From assembly GCA_023150555.1 (NCBI GenBank), contig JAKLKQ010000015.1, positions 54,596-118,595 on the forward strand: a stretch of 64,000 bases of DNA, given 5' to 3'. The notes beneath the pieces are model-generated. The model was not told the DNA's origin. It made no database searches and was given only the letters and a program-made list of their open reading frames with translations. The DNA is from Planctomycetota bacterium (GTDB lineage: Bacteria; Planctomycetota; SZUA-567; H5-PLA8). Shown in pieces: positions 1 through 11,034 of this stretch. The position numbers were made by a program, and so were the translations under genes. Every line of letters begins with the position of its first letter. The stretch's first letter is position 1.

Positions 1-2460
<2,460 letters not shown>

Positions 2461-2568
2461 GACAGGTGCTCCTGAAATCTCGCTCGCTGGCGGCCGCGGC
2501 TCCAACGCGGAGCGGGCCGGACTACGAATCACTTTTGTTTCGCGGTCGGGGGTACGGCGAGCGTTACG

Positions 2569-2979
2569 TCAGGGCGCGGACGTCTGGCGTTGCGAACGGG
2601 CAGGATCGAGGCGCGCGGGCAGGCCGGCGGCCTCGGGTACAGCGGGAAGCGCGACGGCGCGCGGCGCGGCGACGGGCGCGGGAACGGCCGCGTGTGCGCA
2701 GGTGATGCGGTCCAGCGCGTGGATCACGCACGCGGCTTTGCGCGCCAGCGCCAGGCGGGCCTGCTCGACCGAATGCGTCACGCCGCCGTTGACGGCCCAC
2801 GAAAGCCCCGGCGCGCGCAGCAGTTCGGCGCGCGCGGTCGTGCCGGCGTCGGCGTTCTCCGCGGTGTCGGCCAGCGCCGCCTGCGAAGTGACGCAGGTGG
2901 CCAGCACCATCAGCGCGGGCGCACCCAGCCACAGCCGGCCGCTGGCCCTCACGACGGTCTTATCGGTCCAAGCCCACAT
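2569..2979 (-). CDS. Possible small exported protein of unknown function
   Basis: This 136-residue reading frame has no recognisable family. From the ATG at 2979 it shows a basic N-terminus and a hydrophobic stretch (about residues 15-32, ending in ALA-D), which looks like a signal peptide. A short mixed segment with two cysteines follows, then an Ala/Pro-rich low-complexity tail. No convincing Shine-Dalgarno sequence precedes the start; an upstream in-frame ATG at 3090 would add a 37-residue extension without the character of a signal peptide. It sits just upstream of secA on the same strand. It may be a chance open frame in GC-rich DNA. Confidence 0.35.
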   Translation of the reverse strand: MWAWTDKTVVRASGRLWLGAPALMVLATCVTSQAALADTAENADAGTTARAELLRAPGLSWAVNGGVTHSVEQARLALARKAACVIHALDRITCAHAAVPAPVAAPRAVALPAVPEAAGLPARLDPARSQRQTSAP

Positions 2980-3157
2980 GCCTGTAAAGGTATCCGCTAT
3001 CCGTGCCGTTGTCCAGACGGGCGCCCGGCCCCCGCCCTGCCCGCGAATTGAACTCCCTGATGCCATTGAAGTTGCAGCGAAGCGGTGCATTCACGCCTGC
3101 GCACACGGCTCCTTGTATAACGAGGCGCGCCGGAAGCTTTCGCCCAGCGGTCTTGGA

Positions 3158-3406
3158 CTAGTGGCAGCTACAGCGGCCGCCCGGGCAACCGCCGCTGGAA
3201 GGCGCGGGACCCGAGTCGCCGCTGGGTTTGGTCAGGAGCATGCCGCCGGAGATGGCGCGTTCGACCTTCGCGCTCTTGGGCGTTTTGCCGGGTTCAAGCC
3301 CCGCGGCCTCGCAGAGTTGGCCCCAGGTCTCGATCGATTCCTTCATGCCGTGGCGCACCTCGACCTTGCGCCCGTTGGCCTCGCAGACGTATTCGTACAG
3401 CGGCAT
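3158..3406 (-). CDS. FmdB-like small zinc-ribbon-family protein with rearranged cysteines
   Basis: This 82-residue protein begins MPLYEYVCE and carries the mid-region 'KVERAISGG', both hallmarks of the FmdB/regulatory zinc-ribbon family. The canonical two CxxC knuckles are broken: only Cys8 and one central Cys remain. Instead the C-terminus is a short Gly/Ser linker ending in a Cys/His cluster (GGCPGGRCSCH). Metal binding, if kept, must use a different ligand set. A GGGAGG ribosome-binding site precedes the ATG. The function of the family is poorly known and none is assigned here. Confidence 0.75.
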   Translation of the reverse strand: MPLYEYVCEANGRKVEVRHGMKESIETWGQLCEAAGLEPGKTPKSAKVERAISGGMLLTKPSGDSGPAPSSGGCPGGRCSCH

Positions 3407-3427
3407 GCAATCGCCCTCCCGAACCGC

Positions 3428-3442
3428 CTCCTTATATAGGAG
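3428..3442. promoter_or_regulatory. Inverted repeat CTCCT-tatat-AGGAG upstream of the FmdB-like gene
   Basis: A 5-bp inverted repeat with a TATAT centre lies 22 bases before the FmdB-like start. It may be an operator or the -10 region of that gene, although the AGGAG arms could equally be a chance match. The rest of 3407-3557 holds only this element and the hairpin at 3494-3523. Confidence 0.25.
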
Positions 3443-3493
3443 CGAGCGGGGCGAAATTCAAGAGGCCGGCGGCCTGCGCGCTCGCCTCCTTAA

Positions 3494-3523
3494 AGGGAAG
3501 GATGCCGAAGGCGCACCTTCCCT
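3494..3523 (-). terminator. Probable terminator hairpin after the NHL operon
   Basis: AGGGAAGG and CCTTCCCT form an 8-bp perfect stem, extended inside by GCC-gaa-GGC. On the minus strand it follows the stop of the NHL-type gene at 3558 by about 35 bases and is followed by a short TTTAA run. There is no long U-tract, so intrinsic termination is plausible but not certain. Confidence 0.5.
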
Positions 3524-3557
3524 AACCTCTCCCCCTGACCGCTCGCCCCTGATATTT

Positions 3558-6416
3558 TCACTCCGCGTCCTTGACCTCGCGCAGGCTGATCGTCTGCGAA
3601 GCGTGGTAATCGAGTTTCGCGCTGACGATGCGCATGTTGCCATGGTCGGCGACGAAGATTCGGCGGTCGGTGTGCGTGGTGACGTAGGCGCCGTTGAAGA
3701 AACCGATGTCGTCGCCGGCGGGACCGCTCAGCTCCACGTTGCCGTAGCGACCGATGCGCAGGATCAGGTTCCCCGCGCTGTCCAGCACCGCAACGTTGTA
3801 CTGGAAGGGCGCGGGCACGATCGAGCGCCCGAAATAATCGAGGTTGAAGCGCCCGTGCCAGCACGCGCAGCCGCCGCCCGCGCGGGACGGGTTGAAGCCG
3901 GCGAAGCCGCCGCCGCCGAAGAACCACAGCGCGTTCTCCACCCACGCGCCGCCGGTCTTGCCGCCGTAAAGGTCCATCGGGCGGTCCGGGCGCCCTTCCT
4001 TCGGCAAAGGTATCGCGCCTTCGTTGCTGAGGACCTTGCCCTTGTTCGGATGGAACTTGATCAGCGACTCCGACATGTCGTTGAAGTACTTCTTGCCGCC
4101 GTACACGCGTGAAGGCGCGGCCAGAACGTACAGGTCGCCTTGCGCGTCGATCTGCACGCCGTCGAGTTGCGGGAGGCCGGGGATGGCATTCGAATGGATC
4201 ACCTGGCCGTGGCGATCCCAGACATGCACGCTGCACGAAATCGGCGAGATGTTGTAGCCGGGATAGATCTGGATGTCGCGGCGCGCGGTCTTGAACGGGC
4301 TGTTGGCGCCCGCGCGGCGGTCTTCGTTCTGCACGTCGGCGCGGTTGCCGCAGGCGACGACCAGTTCGCCGCGCGCGTTGATTCCCATGCCGCTCTGGTG
4401 GTAGCAGACCGTGCCGCTGGCGGGCAACTCCAGGGCCGCGATGGCCGGCGAAGTGCGCCCGCCCATGCCGCCGTCCTGGCCGACCTTGTCGTACTCGGTG
4501 CCGTAATCCCAGGGGATCTCGCGCCAGGTCTTGGAGTCGAAGCGCACCACACGGTCCTGCGTACGCAGGTAGGCGGCGCCGGTGAGGTCGAAGGCCATGT
4601 CCATCGGGTTGAAGGGCAACTCCTGCACGTCGATCTTGCCGCTCAGAGGATCGATGATCAGCGCATTGCTGAATGCCTTGCAGGTCGGACCGCTGTCGGG
4701 CTCGCCGACATACAATTTCTCCGAGACGGGGTTGAAGTAGAGATACTGGATGTGGTGCTTGTTGCTGCCCAGCACCTTGGCATCCTTCTCCGCCTGCTCG
4801 GCGAAGGAGAAGGTCGTCTCCCACTTGCCCTTCTTCTTCTGCAGGACGCGGATGTTGTGCTTCCACAGCGCCGGATCGTTGCGACTGGCGGCCCATCCGC
4901 CGTTGATGTGCTCGTCGCCTTCCGTCACCGCGTGCTTGCGGCCGACGATCCACAGCGCGGGCTCGGCGCTCCACGAATCCAGCTCAACTTGATAGAGCGC
5001 GCCCAGCGCGAAGTAGTAGCCCGGATCGCCCCAGCCCAGGTCGATCGGGTCGGTGTACTTCTTCTGCGGGCTGGGCATCGGCGAGTACATACTGACGGTG
5101 GTCGCCTGCTTCTTGCGCGGATCGAAGTTCGTCGCCTTCTGGACGTCGTGCGGGATGCCGTTGGGCGTCCAGCTGAGGATGTAGATCTCGCCGGTCCTCT
5201 GGTGCACCAGCACCTTCGCGGGCGCGGGGTGCTTGATGCTCTGAACCAGCTTGCCGTCGGGCGCGAAGACCTGCACGCGGTCGTTCATGAAGTCGCTGAC
5301 GTACACGCGGCCTTCGGCGTCGACGGCGACGGAGGTGGGCGTGTTGAACTGCTTCTCCCCGCTGCCCCACTCCTTGCGCTCGATGCTGCCGCACATCACC
5401 TGCGGAGGGTCGTCCTTCTCGAAGTCCATCTTCATCAGCGCGTGGTAGCAGCCGCTGTCGAAGCGGCTGAACCAGAGGAACCCCGTGAGGTACAGCGTTT
5501 TGGCGTCGGGCGAGAACGCCAGGCTCGACGGGCCGATCAGGTACTTGCCCTGGTCGTAGCCGCCGTAGCCCTGGTGCGAGAGCTGGAAGCCTACCTTCGG
5601 CCCCGAGAACGGCAGGCCGCCGCTGCTGCCGTCGGTGGAAATGCGGTTGAGCGTCTCGTAGGCGACGGCGATGCGGTTGCCTTTCGCCGCCAAACCCATC
5701 GCCGCCCAGCCGTAGCGGCAGTTCTTGTCCTCGATGTCGTCGTTGCTGCCGCAGTTCAGGAGCGTCTGCTGGTAGAATCCGTACTTCGTCGGCAGGCGGT
5801 AGCCTTCGGGGAAGTCCGCCCAGTTCAGCCCCTGCACCTCCTTGACCTTGTCCGCCGGATACGGGTGTACCGTGCGGATGTATGCGCCGTCGTGCCCGAA
5901 GAGCCGGATGTGGTCCATGCCCATGCCGTCGTAGACGTACACGCCTTCGGGTGCGGCGGACATGATCGGCATCGGCCCGATCCGCTTGTGCGGCGACCAG
6001 TACAGGTTCTTGTCGAAACTCGCCCGCAAGCCCAGGCTGACCCGCACGCGGCAGGAATCCTTGTCGTCTACGTATTTGCCTTGGTCGTCCTTGCCGTCCC
6101 AGACGACGCGCTGCTTCAGCGCGTTCTTCTCGAAGGGCGGCGGCGCGTTGTTGCCCAGCACGCCGCTGGCCAGGTGGCGGATGATCTTGCCGTCCGAATC
6201 CTCGACGGCCACCGTCGCATCGCAGTAGCCCTTCGACGCGAAGGCGACTTCGATGCGGTCGCCGGTGCGCGTCACCGCGGGCGCCTCGGCGAACTCGAAG
6301 ACCTGCTGCCGCTTGACCTTCAGCTCGGCGTAGGGATCGCCGTCCTCCGCGCGCGCGTTCGCCGCCAAAAGCACCCCAACCGCCAGGCAGGCCATACCCA
6401 TCGTCCGCATCGTCAT
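3558..6416 (-). CDS. Secreted FlgD-Ig/NHL-type beta-propeller protein
   Basis: This 952-residue protein has a clear signal peptide (MTMRTMGMACLAVGVLLAAN, cleavage after ARA). Residues of roughly 40-130 form an FlgD-like Ig module (GDRIEVAF... then KQRVVWDGKDDQGKYV), a module often found at the start of exported propeller proteins. The rest contains NHL-like blades, for example 'TPTSVAVDAEGRVYVSDFMNDRVQVFAPDGKLV' around residues 355-390 and a C-terminal blade 'RIFVADHGNMRIV'. No catalytic motif is seen; a binding or scaffold role outside the cytoplasm is inferred. It is paralogous to the gene just upstream (46-bp gap) and is the last gene of the GntR-led operon. The start has a GGGAGGG ribosome-binding site. 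Confidence 0.85.
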   Translation of the reverse strand: MTMRTMGMACLAVGVLLAANARAEDGDPYAELKVKRQQVFEFAEAPAVTRTGDRIEVAFASKGYCDATVAVEDSDGKIIRHLASGVLGNNAPPPFEKNALKQRVVWDGKDDQGKYVDDKDSCRVRVSLGLRASFDKNLYWSPHKRIGPMPIMSAAPEGVYVYDGMGMDHIRLFGHDGAYIRTVHPYPADKVKEVQGLNWADFPEGYRLPTKYGFYQQTLLNCGSNDDIEDKNCRYGWAAMGLAAKGNRIAVAYETLNRISTDGSSGGLPFSGPKVGFQLSHQGYGGYDQGKYLIGPSSLAFSPDAKTLYLTGFLWFSRFDSGCYHALMKMDFEKDDPPQVMCGSIERKEWGSGEKQFNTPTSVAVDAEGRVYVSDFMNDRVQVFAPDGKLVQSIKHPAPAKVLVHQRTGEIYILSWTPNGIPHDVQKATNFDPRKKQATTVSMYSPMPSPQKKYTDPIDLGWGDPGYYFALGALYQVELDSWSAEPALWIVGRKHAVTEGDEHINGGWAASRNDPALWKHNIRVLQKKKGKWETTFSFAEQAEKDAKVLGSNKHHIQYLYFNPVSEKLYVGEPDSGPTCKAFSNALIIDPLSGKIDVQELPFNPMDMAFDLTGAAYLRTQDRVVRFDSKTWREIPWDYGTEYDKVGQDGGMGGRTSPAIAALELPASGTVCYHQSGMGINARGELVVACGNRADVQNEDRRAGANSPFKTARRDIQIYPGYNISPISCSVHVWDRHGQVIHSNAIPGLPQLDGVQIDAQGDLYVLAAPSRVYGGKKYFNDMSESLIKFHPNKGKVLSNEGAIPLPKEGRPDRPMDLYGGKTGGAWVENALWFFGGGGFAGFNPSRAGGGCACWHGRFNLDYFGRSIVPAPFQYNVAVLDSAGNLILRIGRYGNVELSGPAGDDIGFFNGAYVTTHTDRRIFVADHGNMRIVSAKLDYHASQTISLREVKDAE

Positions 6417-6462
6417 GGTCCAAATCCCTCCCCGTTCGCCGAAGTCCGGATGCGCAAACTGC

Positions 6463-9069
6463 TCACTTGATCTCCGCCGCTTCGTCGGCCTCGTAGCCGA
6501 GCTTCACCTTCACCACGCGCAGGCCGACCGTATCGCTGACGTACGCGTGCGTGTCGCTGACGGCGACGTACGCCGGCCAGCCCAGCGGCGGCTCGGGGCC
6601 GTCCTTCGCGTCCTGGTTTCCGTAGCGCCCGAAGCGTCCGATCTCGTTGTTGTTCGTGTCGATGACCTCGACGCGGAACTGGCACAGGTTCGGATAGAAG
6701 ACGCGGCCGTAGGGATCGACGTCGAAGCCGGTGCCTTCGCACATGCACACCGGCGTGCCGGCCGGGTAGGTCTCGCTGTAGGGCGAGTACCCGAAGCGCA
6801 CCCATTCCGCGCCCAGGACCTCGCACGTCTTGTGCGGGTAGTGGCCCATCTGGAAGTACTGGAACTTCTGCCTCGGTCCGTCCTTCACTTCGGCGGGCAG
6901 GCCCTCGAAGTCGTTCTTCTCGCGGTCGCTTTCGATCCAGGCGAAGGCCCCGCCGCGCGCCGGGAACTTCACGATGCTGCCGTGCATGTACAGGTACCAG
7001 TAGTGCTGCATGCCGATGCTGTTGAAGTAGTCGGGGATCTTCTCCAGCTTGCCGTCGAAGAACGCCGGCAGGTCGCGGTCGAGCGGGCGGATCGGAACGG
7101 TGATGTACACGTTGCCCTGCGCGTCGACGCGCGGCACGCTGCCGCGGCGCACGTTCCAGACCGCGCGCTTGGTCTTCTTCAGCGCCTTGTCATACACGTC
7201 TAGGTGGTGCGGGCCCTGTTCGGGCTTGATCACGTAGATCAGGTCGCCCAGCAGCTCCATGTAGTTGAGTTGAAAGGTCATCATGCCGCCCCACTCGGTG
7301 CGGTGGGTCTCCTGGCCGTCCCACTTCTTGGGCTTCAGGTCGCGGGTCCAGCGCATCAGGCCGGAGTCCTTGCCCCAGCAGTGCGTGATGTAGTCGCCGT
7401 TGGGCTCGACGCCCAACTGGCTGCCCGACGAGCCCATGTACGGGCCGCCGTCGTTCTTCGGGAACTGGACGGTGCGCACGAACTTGCCGGTCTTCTCTTC
7501 GAACTGGTACCACTTCTCGCCCTGCACCTTGACATACAGATCGCCGTGCGCGCGGTCGTAGAGCAGGTCGCGAGGGCCGTCGCCCCAGTGGCCCTTGGGC
7601 CGCGCGAGTTTCACTTCCTCGAATGCCGCGCCGGTGTCGCGATAGCAGTTCAGGAAGTTGGCGCCCTCCTTCGCGTACGGGAGTCCGGGCACCCAGACGA
7701 GCGGCGGCGCGGCGTTCGAATCTAGCACGATGCGGTGCGTGCCGAAGTTCGGGCTCAGACCCGTCGAGGGCAGCGCGAGCTTCGCCGTCTCCTTGCCGCT
7801 CTTCCAGTCGGCGTACTTGAGCAGCAGGGCGTCCTTCGTGCGCGCCTTGCCGTCCTTGTTGGGCTTGGCCTCGGGCACGTACGAGCAGACGTACAGCGCC
7901 TTGGTCTTCGGGTCGGCCTGGACGATGTGCGGCTGCGTGACTTTCAGTTCGCCGGCGAACGCCCCGTCGCTTTCCTTGAACGCCGCGACGCGGTCGGCGG
8001 CCGGGTCGGCGACGAAGAGCAGCCCGTCCATGACGCACAGCCCGCGCGGCGCGGTGAAGCGGTCCTTTTCCGTACCGGGCTCGTCGACCTTGCCGAGAAA
8101 GAGCGCGCTCTTGCGCGTGGCCAGGTCCACTTTCCAGACGCCGGGCACGGGCTTGTTCGCGCCCCAGGCGCCGCGGCAGATGCCGCTGACGTACAGCGCC
8201 TTGCCGTCGCCGCTGAGCGCCAAGGCAGGCCGGCCGCCCTGCGCGTCCTTGATGTCCCCGGCGATGGGCTCGCTGAGGAACGTCTCGTAAGGAAGGCCGC
8301 CGTCCTCGTCGATGCAGCACAGCCGCGCGTCGTCGACGAGCCAGTACAGCCGGCCGTCGGGGCCGGCGACGGGGCTGCAGAACTCGGACATGCTGCGCCC
8401 GCGCGCCAGGATCGAGTCGGGGTAGAAGCTCAGCGAGTGCCAGTTGTGGCAGTGCGGCACGGTGCGGCCCTGCTCGTCCTGGAACGCACCGGTCGCCTTC
8501 ACCTTCTCGTAGGGCAGGTCGGCGCCGAAGGGCAGGATCTGCTTCACGTACTTCGCTTCGCGGTCGAGGATGCGGATCTTGAAACCGCCCTGGTTCCCGT
8601 TGGCCGTGGGGTCGCGGTAAAACGCGTAGAGTTTCCCGTCGGCGCGCACGGCAACGGCATTGATCGGCGGCGACGCATCGGGCTCGTACAGCAGGAAGCC
8701 GTCGAAGACCGGCTTCAGACCCAGCCGCACGCGGGCCTTGAACGGCCCGCCTTCCGCGGGCTTGCCGGCGTCGTCCGTGCCGTCCCAGGCGAGTTCCTGC
8801 TTCAGCGCACCGGCCTGCAGCGGCGGCGGCGGATTCTTGCCCAGGCGTCCGGCGGCGAGGTGCCGCACGACCTTGCCCTGCGCGTCCTCGATCTGAACCG
8901 CCACGTCGGTCTCGACGGCGGCCTCGAAGGCAATTTTCGCCCCCGCGCCGTCCTTCGTGACAGCCGGCGCCTGGGCGAAGCGCGCGGCGTCGGCCGCAGC
9001 GCCCGCCGCGGTGGCATCCGCGTGCACAGCCAGGAGGAAATAGAGGACCATGGCGAGCAGCTTACGCAT
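6463..9069 (-). CDS. Secreted FlgD-Ig/NHL-type beta-propeller protein (paralogue)
   Basis: This 868-residue exported protein has a signal peptide at residues 1-22 (MRKLLAMVLYFLLAVHADAT). A FlgD-like Ig module follows at about 30-105 (AKIAFEAAVETDVAVQIED, ELAWDGTDDAGKPAEGG). Propeller-like repeats come next, including 'RGLCVMDGLLFVADPAADRVAAF' and a C-terminal blade 'YVAVSDTHAYVSDTVGLRVVKVKLG'. It shares its architecture and terminal motifs with the following gene, so the pair arose by duplication. Its ATG overlaps the end of the upstream GntR regulator by 8 bases, which indicates translational coupling. No enzyme signature was found; ligand or polymer binding is only a guess. Confidence 0.85.
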   Translation of the reverse strand: MRKLLAMVLYFLLAVHADATAAGAAADAARFAQAPAVTKDGAGAKIAFEAAVETDVAVQIEDAQGKVVRHLAAGRLGKNPPPPLQAGALKQELAWDGTDDAGKPAEGGPFKARVRLGLKPVFDGFLLYEPDASPPINAVAVRADGKLYAFYRDPTANGNQGGFKIRILDREAKYVKQILPFGADLPYEKVKATGAFQDEQGRTVPHCHNWHSLSFYPDSILARGRSMSEFCSPVAGPDGRLYWLVDDARLCCIDEDGGLPYETFLSEPIAGDIKDAQGGRPALALSGDGKALYVSGICRGAWGANKPVPGVWKVDLATRKSALFLGKVDEPGTEKDRFTAPRGLCVMDGLLFVADPAADRVAAFKESDGAFAGELKVTQPHIVQADPKTKALYVCSYVPEAKPNKDGKARTKDALLLKYADWKSGKETAKLALPSTGLSPNFGTHRIVLDSNAAPPLVWVPGLPYAKEGANFLNCYRDTGAAFEEVKLARPKGHWGDGPRDLLYDRAHGDLYVKVQGEKWYQFEEKTGKFVRTVQFPKNDGGPYMGSSGSQLGVEPNGDYITHCWGKDSGLMRWTRDLKPKKWDGQETHRTEWGGMMTFQLNYMELLGDLIYVIKPEQGPHHLDVYDKALKKTKRAVWNVRRGSVPRVDAQGNVYITVPIRPLDRDLPAFFDGKLEKIPDYFNSIGMQHYWYLYMHGSIVKFPARGGAFAWIESDREKNDFEGLPAEVKDGPRQKFQYFQMGHYPHKTCEVLGAEWVRFGYSPYSETYPAGTPVCMCEGTGFDVDPYGRVFYPNLCQFRVEVIDTNNNEIGRFGRYGNQDAKDGPEPPLGWPAYVAVSDTHAYVSDTVGLRVVKVKLGYEADEAAEIK

Positions 9070-10384
9070 TGCGAAGTTCCCCCATTGAGGTCATGCGAGG
9101 CGCCTGCGCGACGCCGGATGCCTGAAATCGCATCGGCATGCCCACGCGCAGGCAGGGGCGTTCGGGGCGCTGCAGGCGCGCGGCGAGCAACTCGACGGCT
9201 ACCTCGCCCATCGCCGCCGCATCGATGCTGATCGGGAAGACCCCATCGAGCGCCGGCTCGCTGGCACTTCCGGAGCCGGCGCCGGCAAGCGTCCAGCCGG
9301 CGCGCGCGGCGGCCGCGCAAAGTTCCTGCGCCTGGTTCATGTTGTGCGCCAGCACCGCCTGCGGGCGGCGCTCCGGCGGCAGCGCGAGCATCTTCGGCAG
9401 CAACGCCTCCATCTGCTGCGTGGGATCGGGCGCGAAGTGCACGAACTCGTCGGGCACGGGCAGGCCGCACTCGTCCATGCCCTGCCGGTAGGCGCTCAGG
9501 CGCAGGAAGCTGTCGGGGTCCATGCGCATGGGTTCGCGGCGGTATGCGTCGCGCTCCCCGGCGCTCGCGTCGGGTCCGGGCATCGGCTTGCCCATGTAGC
9601 CCGGGACGAAGTGGATGCGCGTCATGCCCTGTGAAGCGAAGTGGCGCACCGCGTGGCGGTAGCCCACGTACGGATCGACGAAGATCTGGTCCGCCGCGTC
9701 GAGGAAGCGCTCGTTCAGCACGTCCACGAAGACCGCAGGCACGCCAAGCGCCAGGATCCGCTCAAGCGCCGCGTCCTCGACGATGCTCAGCACCAGCAAC
9801 CCGTCGAAGCCGCCGGCTCCGACCGCCTCCAGCGGCGGATGGCGCGGATGCCCCTGGCTGGCCTCGCCCAGGGCCTCGACGCGCAGGCGCCGCGCCTTGT
9901 CGCTCCAGATCGCGCGCGTGACCTCGTCGGGCTCCACCAGCGGCCAAGTCGGCTCGACGTCGCTCAACCCCAACGCTGCAAGCGCACCCAGCGTCAACGC
10001 GCCCTGAAAGGTGCCCTTCATGCGCTCCGGCCAGACCGACTGGTGCCACAGCACGCCCAGCTTCAACTCGCGACCCGGCAGGATCGGGCGCAGGCGGCGG
10101 TCGGCGACGTAGCTGCCGCTGCCGCGCCGCCGCACGATCAGGCCCTCGCGGACCAAGTCGTTCAGCGCGTGCCGGACGGTCTGGTTGCCGACCTTGAGCA
10201 GGCGCGGGAGTTCGGATTCGGGCGGCAGCCGGGTACCGGGCGGGTAGACGCCTTCGTGGATCTGGCGCCGCAGCAACTCGCGCACTTGCTGGTGTTTGGG
10301 ACCGCCGCCGGTGCCGGCGGCGGCGCGTCCGCGGGTGGCGCGGGGGCCGCGAGGCTTTCGGGTGCGGGGATTCTTGCCGACCAT
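9062..10384 (-). CDS. GntR-type winged-helix regulator with LacI-like sensor domain
   Basis: This 440-residue regulator has a short basic linker (1-30), a GntR winged-helix domain (about 30-100: VRELLRRQIHEGVYPPGTRLPPESELPRLLKVGNQTVRHALNDLVREGLIVRRRGSGSYV), and a type-I periplasmic-binding-protein fold (about 110-430). The last part includes the LacI-like elements 'GFDGLLVLSIVED', 'PAVFVDVLNERF' and 'AVLAHNMNQA'. Such GntR-LacI/AraR-like hybrids usually sense sugars; the ligand here is unknown. It is the first gene of the operon with the two NHL-type genes and overlaps the next by 8 bases. Its promoter holds a perfect palindrome (10418-10437), which suggests autorepression of the whole operon. 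Confidence 0.9.
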   Translation of the reverse strand: MVGKNPRTRKPRGPRATRGRAAAGTGGGPKHQQVRELLRRQIHEGVYPPGTRLPPESELPRLLKVGNQTVRHALNDLVREGLIVRRRGSGSYVADRRLRPILPGRELKLGVLWHQSVWPERMKGTFQGALTLGALAALGLSDVEPTWPLVEPDEVTRAIWSDKARRLRVEALGEASQGHPRHPPLEAVGAGGFDGLLVLSIVEDAALERILALGVPAVFVDVLNERFLDAADQIFVDPYVGYRHAVRHFASQGMTRIHFVPGYMGKPMPGPDASAGERDAYRREPMRMDPDSFLRLSAYRQGMDECGLPVPDEFVHFAPDPTQQMEALLPKMLALPPERRPQAVLAHNMNQAQELCAAAARAGWTLAGAGSGSASEPALDGVFPISIDAAAMGEVAVELLAARLQRPERPCLRVGMPMRFQASGVAQAPRMTSMGELRNA

Positions 10385-10399
10385 GGCCTCGTATACACC

Positions 10400-10446
10400 A
10401 AAACATCGACGTGCTCCTTAAAACGTCGACGTTTTAAAAATTTCAA
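10400..10446 (-). promoter_or_regulatory. Autoregulated promoter of the GntR-NHL operon with palindromic operator
   Basis: On the minus strand, TTGAAA (10446-10441), a 17-bp spacer and TTTTAA (10423-10418) form a plausible sigma-70 promoter. A 20-bp perfect palindrome, ttaaaacgtcgacgttttaa (10418-10437), covers the spacer and the -10 box. A degenerate copy (AAAACATCGACGTGCT, 10400-10415) starts exactly 20 bp away, two helical turns, at about the transcription start. The spacing fits two GntR dimers on one face of the DNA. The likely ligand of the site is the regulator encoded 16 bases downstream. Confidence 0.7.
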
Positions 10447-10504
10447 GTTCCAACGAGGCCAGAGAGAGGCTCCTGCCCGGAAAAAGAGGTGCTTTGTAAG
10501 TATA

Positions 10505-10581
10505 ATTAGGCATTAAATATATAAATTATACCAAAATACCTAATAGATTTTTATTGACAATCTTTGGGTTAGCTGTTTAAT
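10505..10581 (+). promoter_or_regulatory. Strong promoter with AT-rich upstream element
   Basis: A consensus -35 (TTGACA, 10554-10559), a 16-bp spacer and TTTAAT (10576-10581, one mismatch to TATAAT) are preceded by about 45 bases of A/T-rich DNA resembling an UP element. That block is itself bracketed by ATTAGG (10505-10510) and CCTAAT (10539-10544). In this GC-rich genome such a promoter is exceptional; only the tRNA promoter at 63842 has as good a -35. The predicted start is near 10588. Confidence 0.7.
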
Positions 10582-10587
10582 GTCTTC

Positions 10588-10752
10588 AGCACCAGGCGAG
10601 GGTCTGGAGGGGCGGCGTTCACCCCGCCATCTCCTGGTGCCAAGTGGCCAGCTTGGAGGGTCCCGGGAAGGCCCGGGGCTAAGTCCCGACGGTGTGCATC
10701 ATTGGGCTGCGTGTGCGGACCACCTCGCAAGGGTGGCGCCGGCGTCACCACC
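10588..10752 (+). ncRNA. Putative structured non-coding RNA, family not recognised
   Basis: Transcription from the promoter at 10554-10581 would begin at the first base of a perfect 8-bp helix, GCACCAGG (10589-10596) with CCTGGTGC (10633-10640), which encloses GGCGG/CCGCC (10611-10615/10624-10628). Further hairpins are CCCGGG-aagg-CCCGGG (10662-10677), CCACC-tcgcaag-GGTGG (10720-10736) and a possible closing GACG/CGTC (10688-10691/10743-10746). No convincing protein frame covers it. Signatures of tmRNA, RNase P RNA, SRP RNA and known riboswitches were looked for and not found. The 3' end is unknown because no U-rich terminator is seen, so the RNA could extend to about 10860. Confidence 0.5.
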
Positions 10753-11034
10753 TATCCTTATCGAGGCTCAAACATGCGAAGTCGGCATAACGAAAGGAAG
10801 TGAAAGCAGTAACAGCTCCCACCCCACCACATTCCCCCCGACAAGCGAATAAAGTGGATGCGGCCAGCGAAGGCCGCGCGAAGGCCCAGTGCCATCGCGC
10901 CCGGCCGGAGACCGCTCGCGGATCCCCTTCCCCCTGCGAACGTTCCGAAGGCCCCGCCCGGCCGAGCGTCTGATAGCTGGCGAGACCGGCCCGCCTCGGA
11001 AGGATTCCGGCTTTTCCTGCCCGGCGGCCTGAAA
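10753..11034. other. Intergenic stretch without a supported gene
   Basis: No convincing gene is visible between the putative RNA and the YccA promoter. There is one small hairpin, CGGCC-agcgaa-GGCCG (10861-10876), without a T-tract. The first 100 bases may belong to the RNA upstream. Confidence 0.4.

Noticed and set aside
10589..10760. tmRNA, RNase P RNA, SRP RNA, glutamine or cobalamin riboswitch as identity of the structured segment.
   Set aside because: The required core sequences are absent: no TTCGA T-loop/CCA end, no GAGGAAAGTCC core, no GGAAGGAAGCAGC SRP loop. The CGTTCACCCC stretch lacks the second half of the glutamine motif (GGAAGTAGG).
10580..10852. A 90-codon frame within the putative RNA.
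   Set aside because: It lacks a ribosome-binding site, its start lies inside the promoter, and base pairing explains the composition better.
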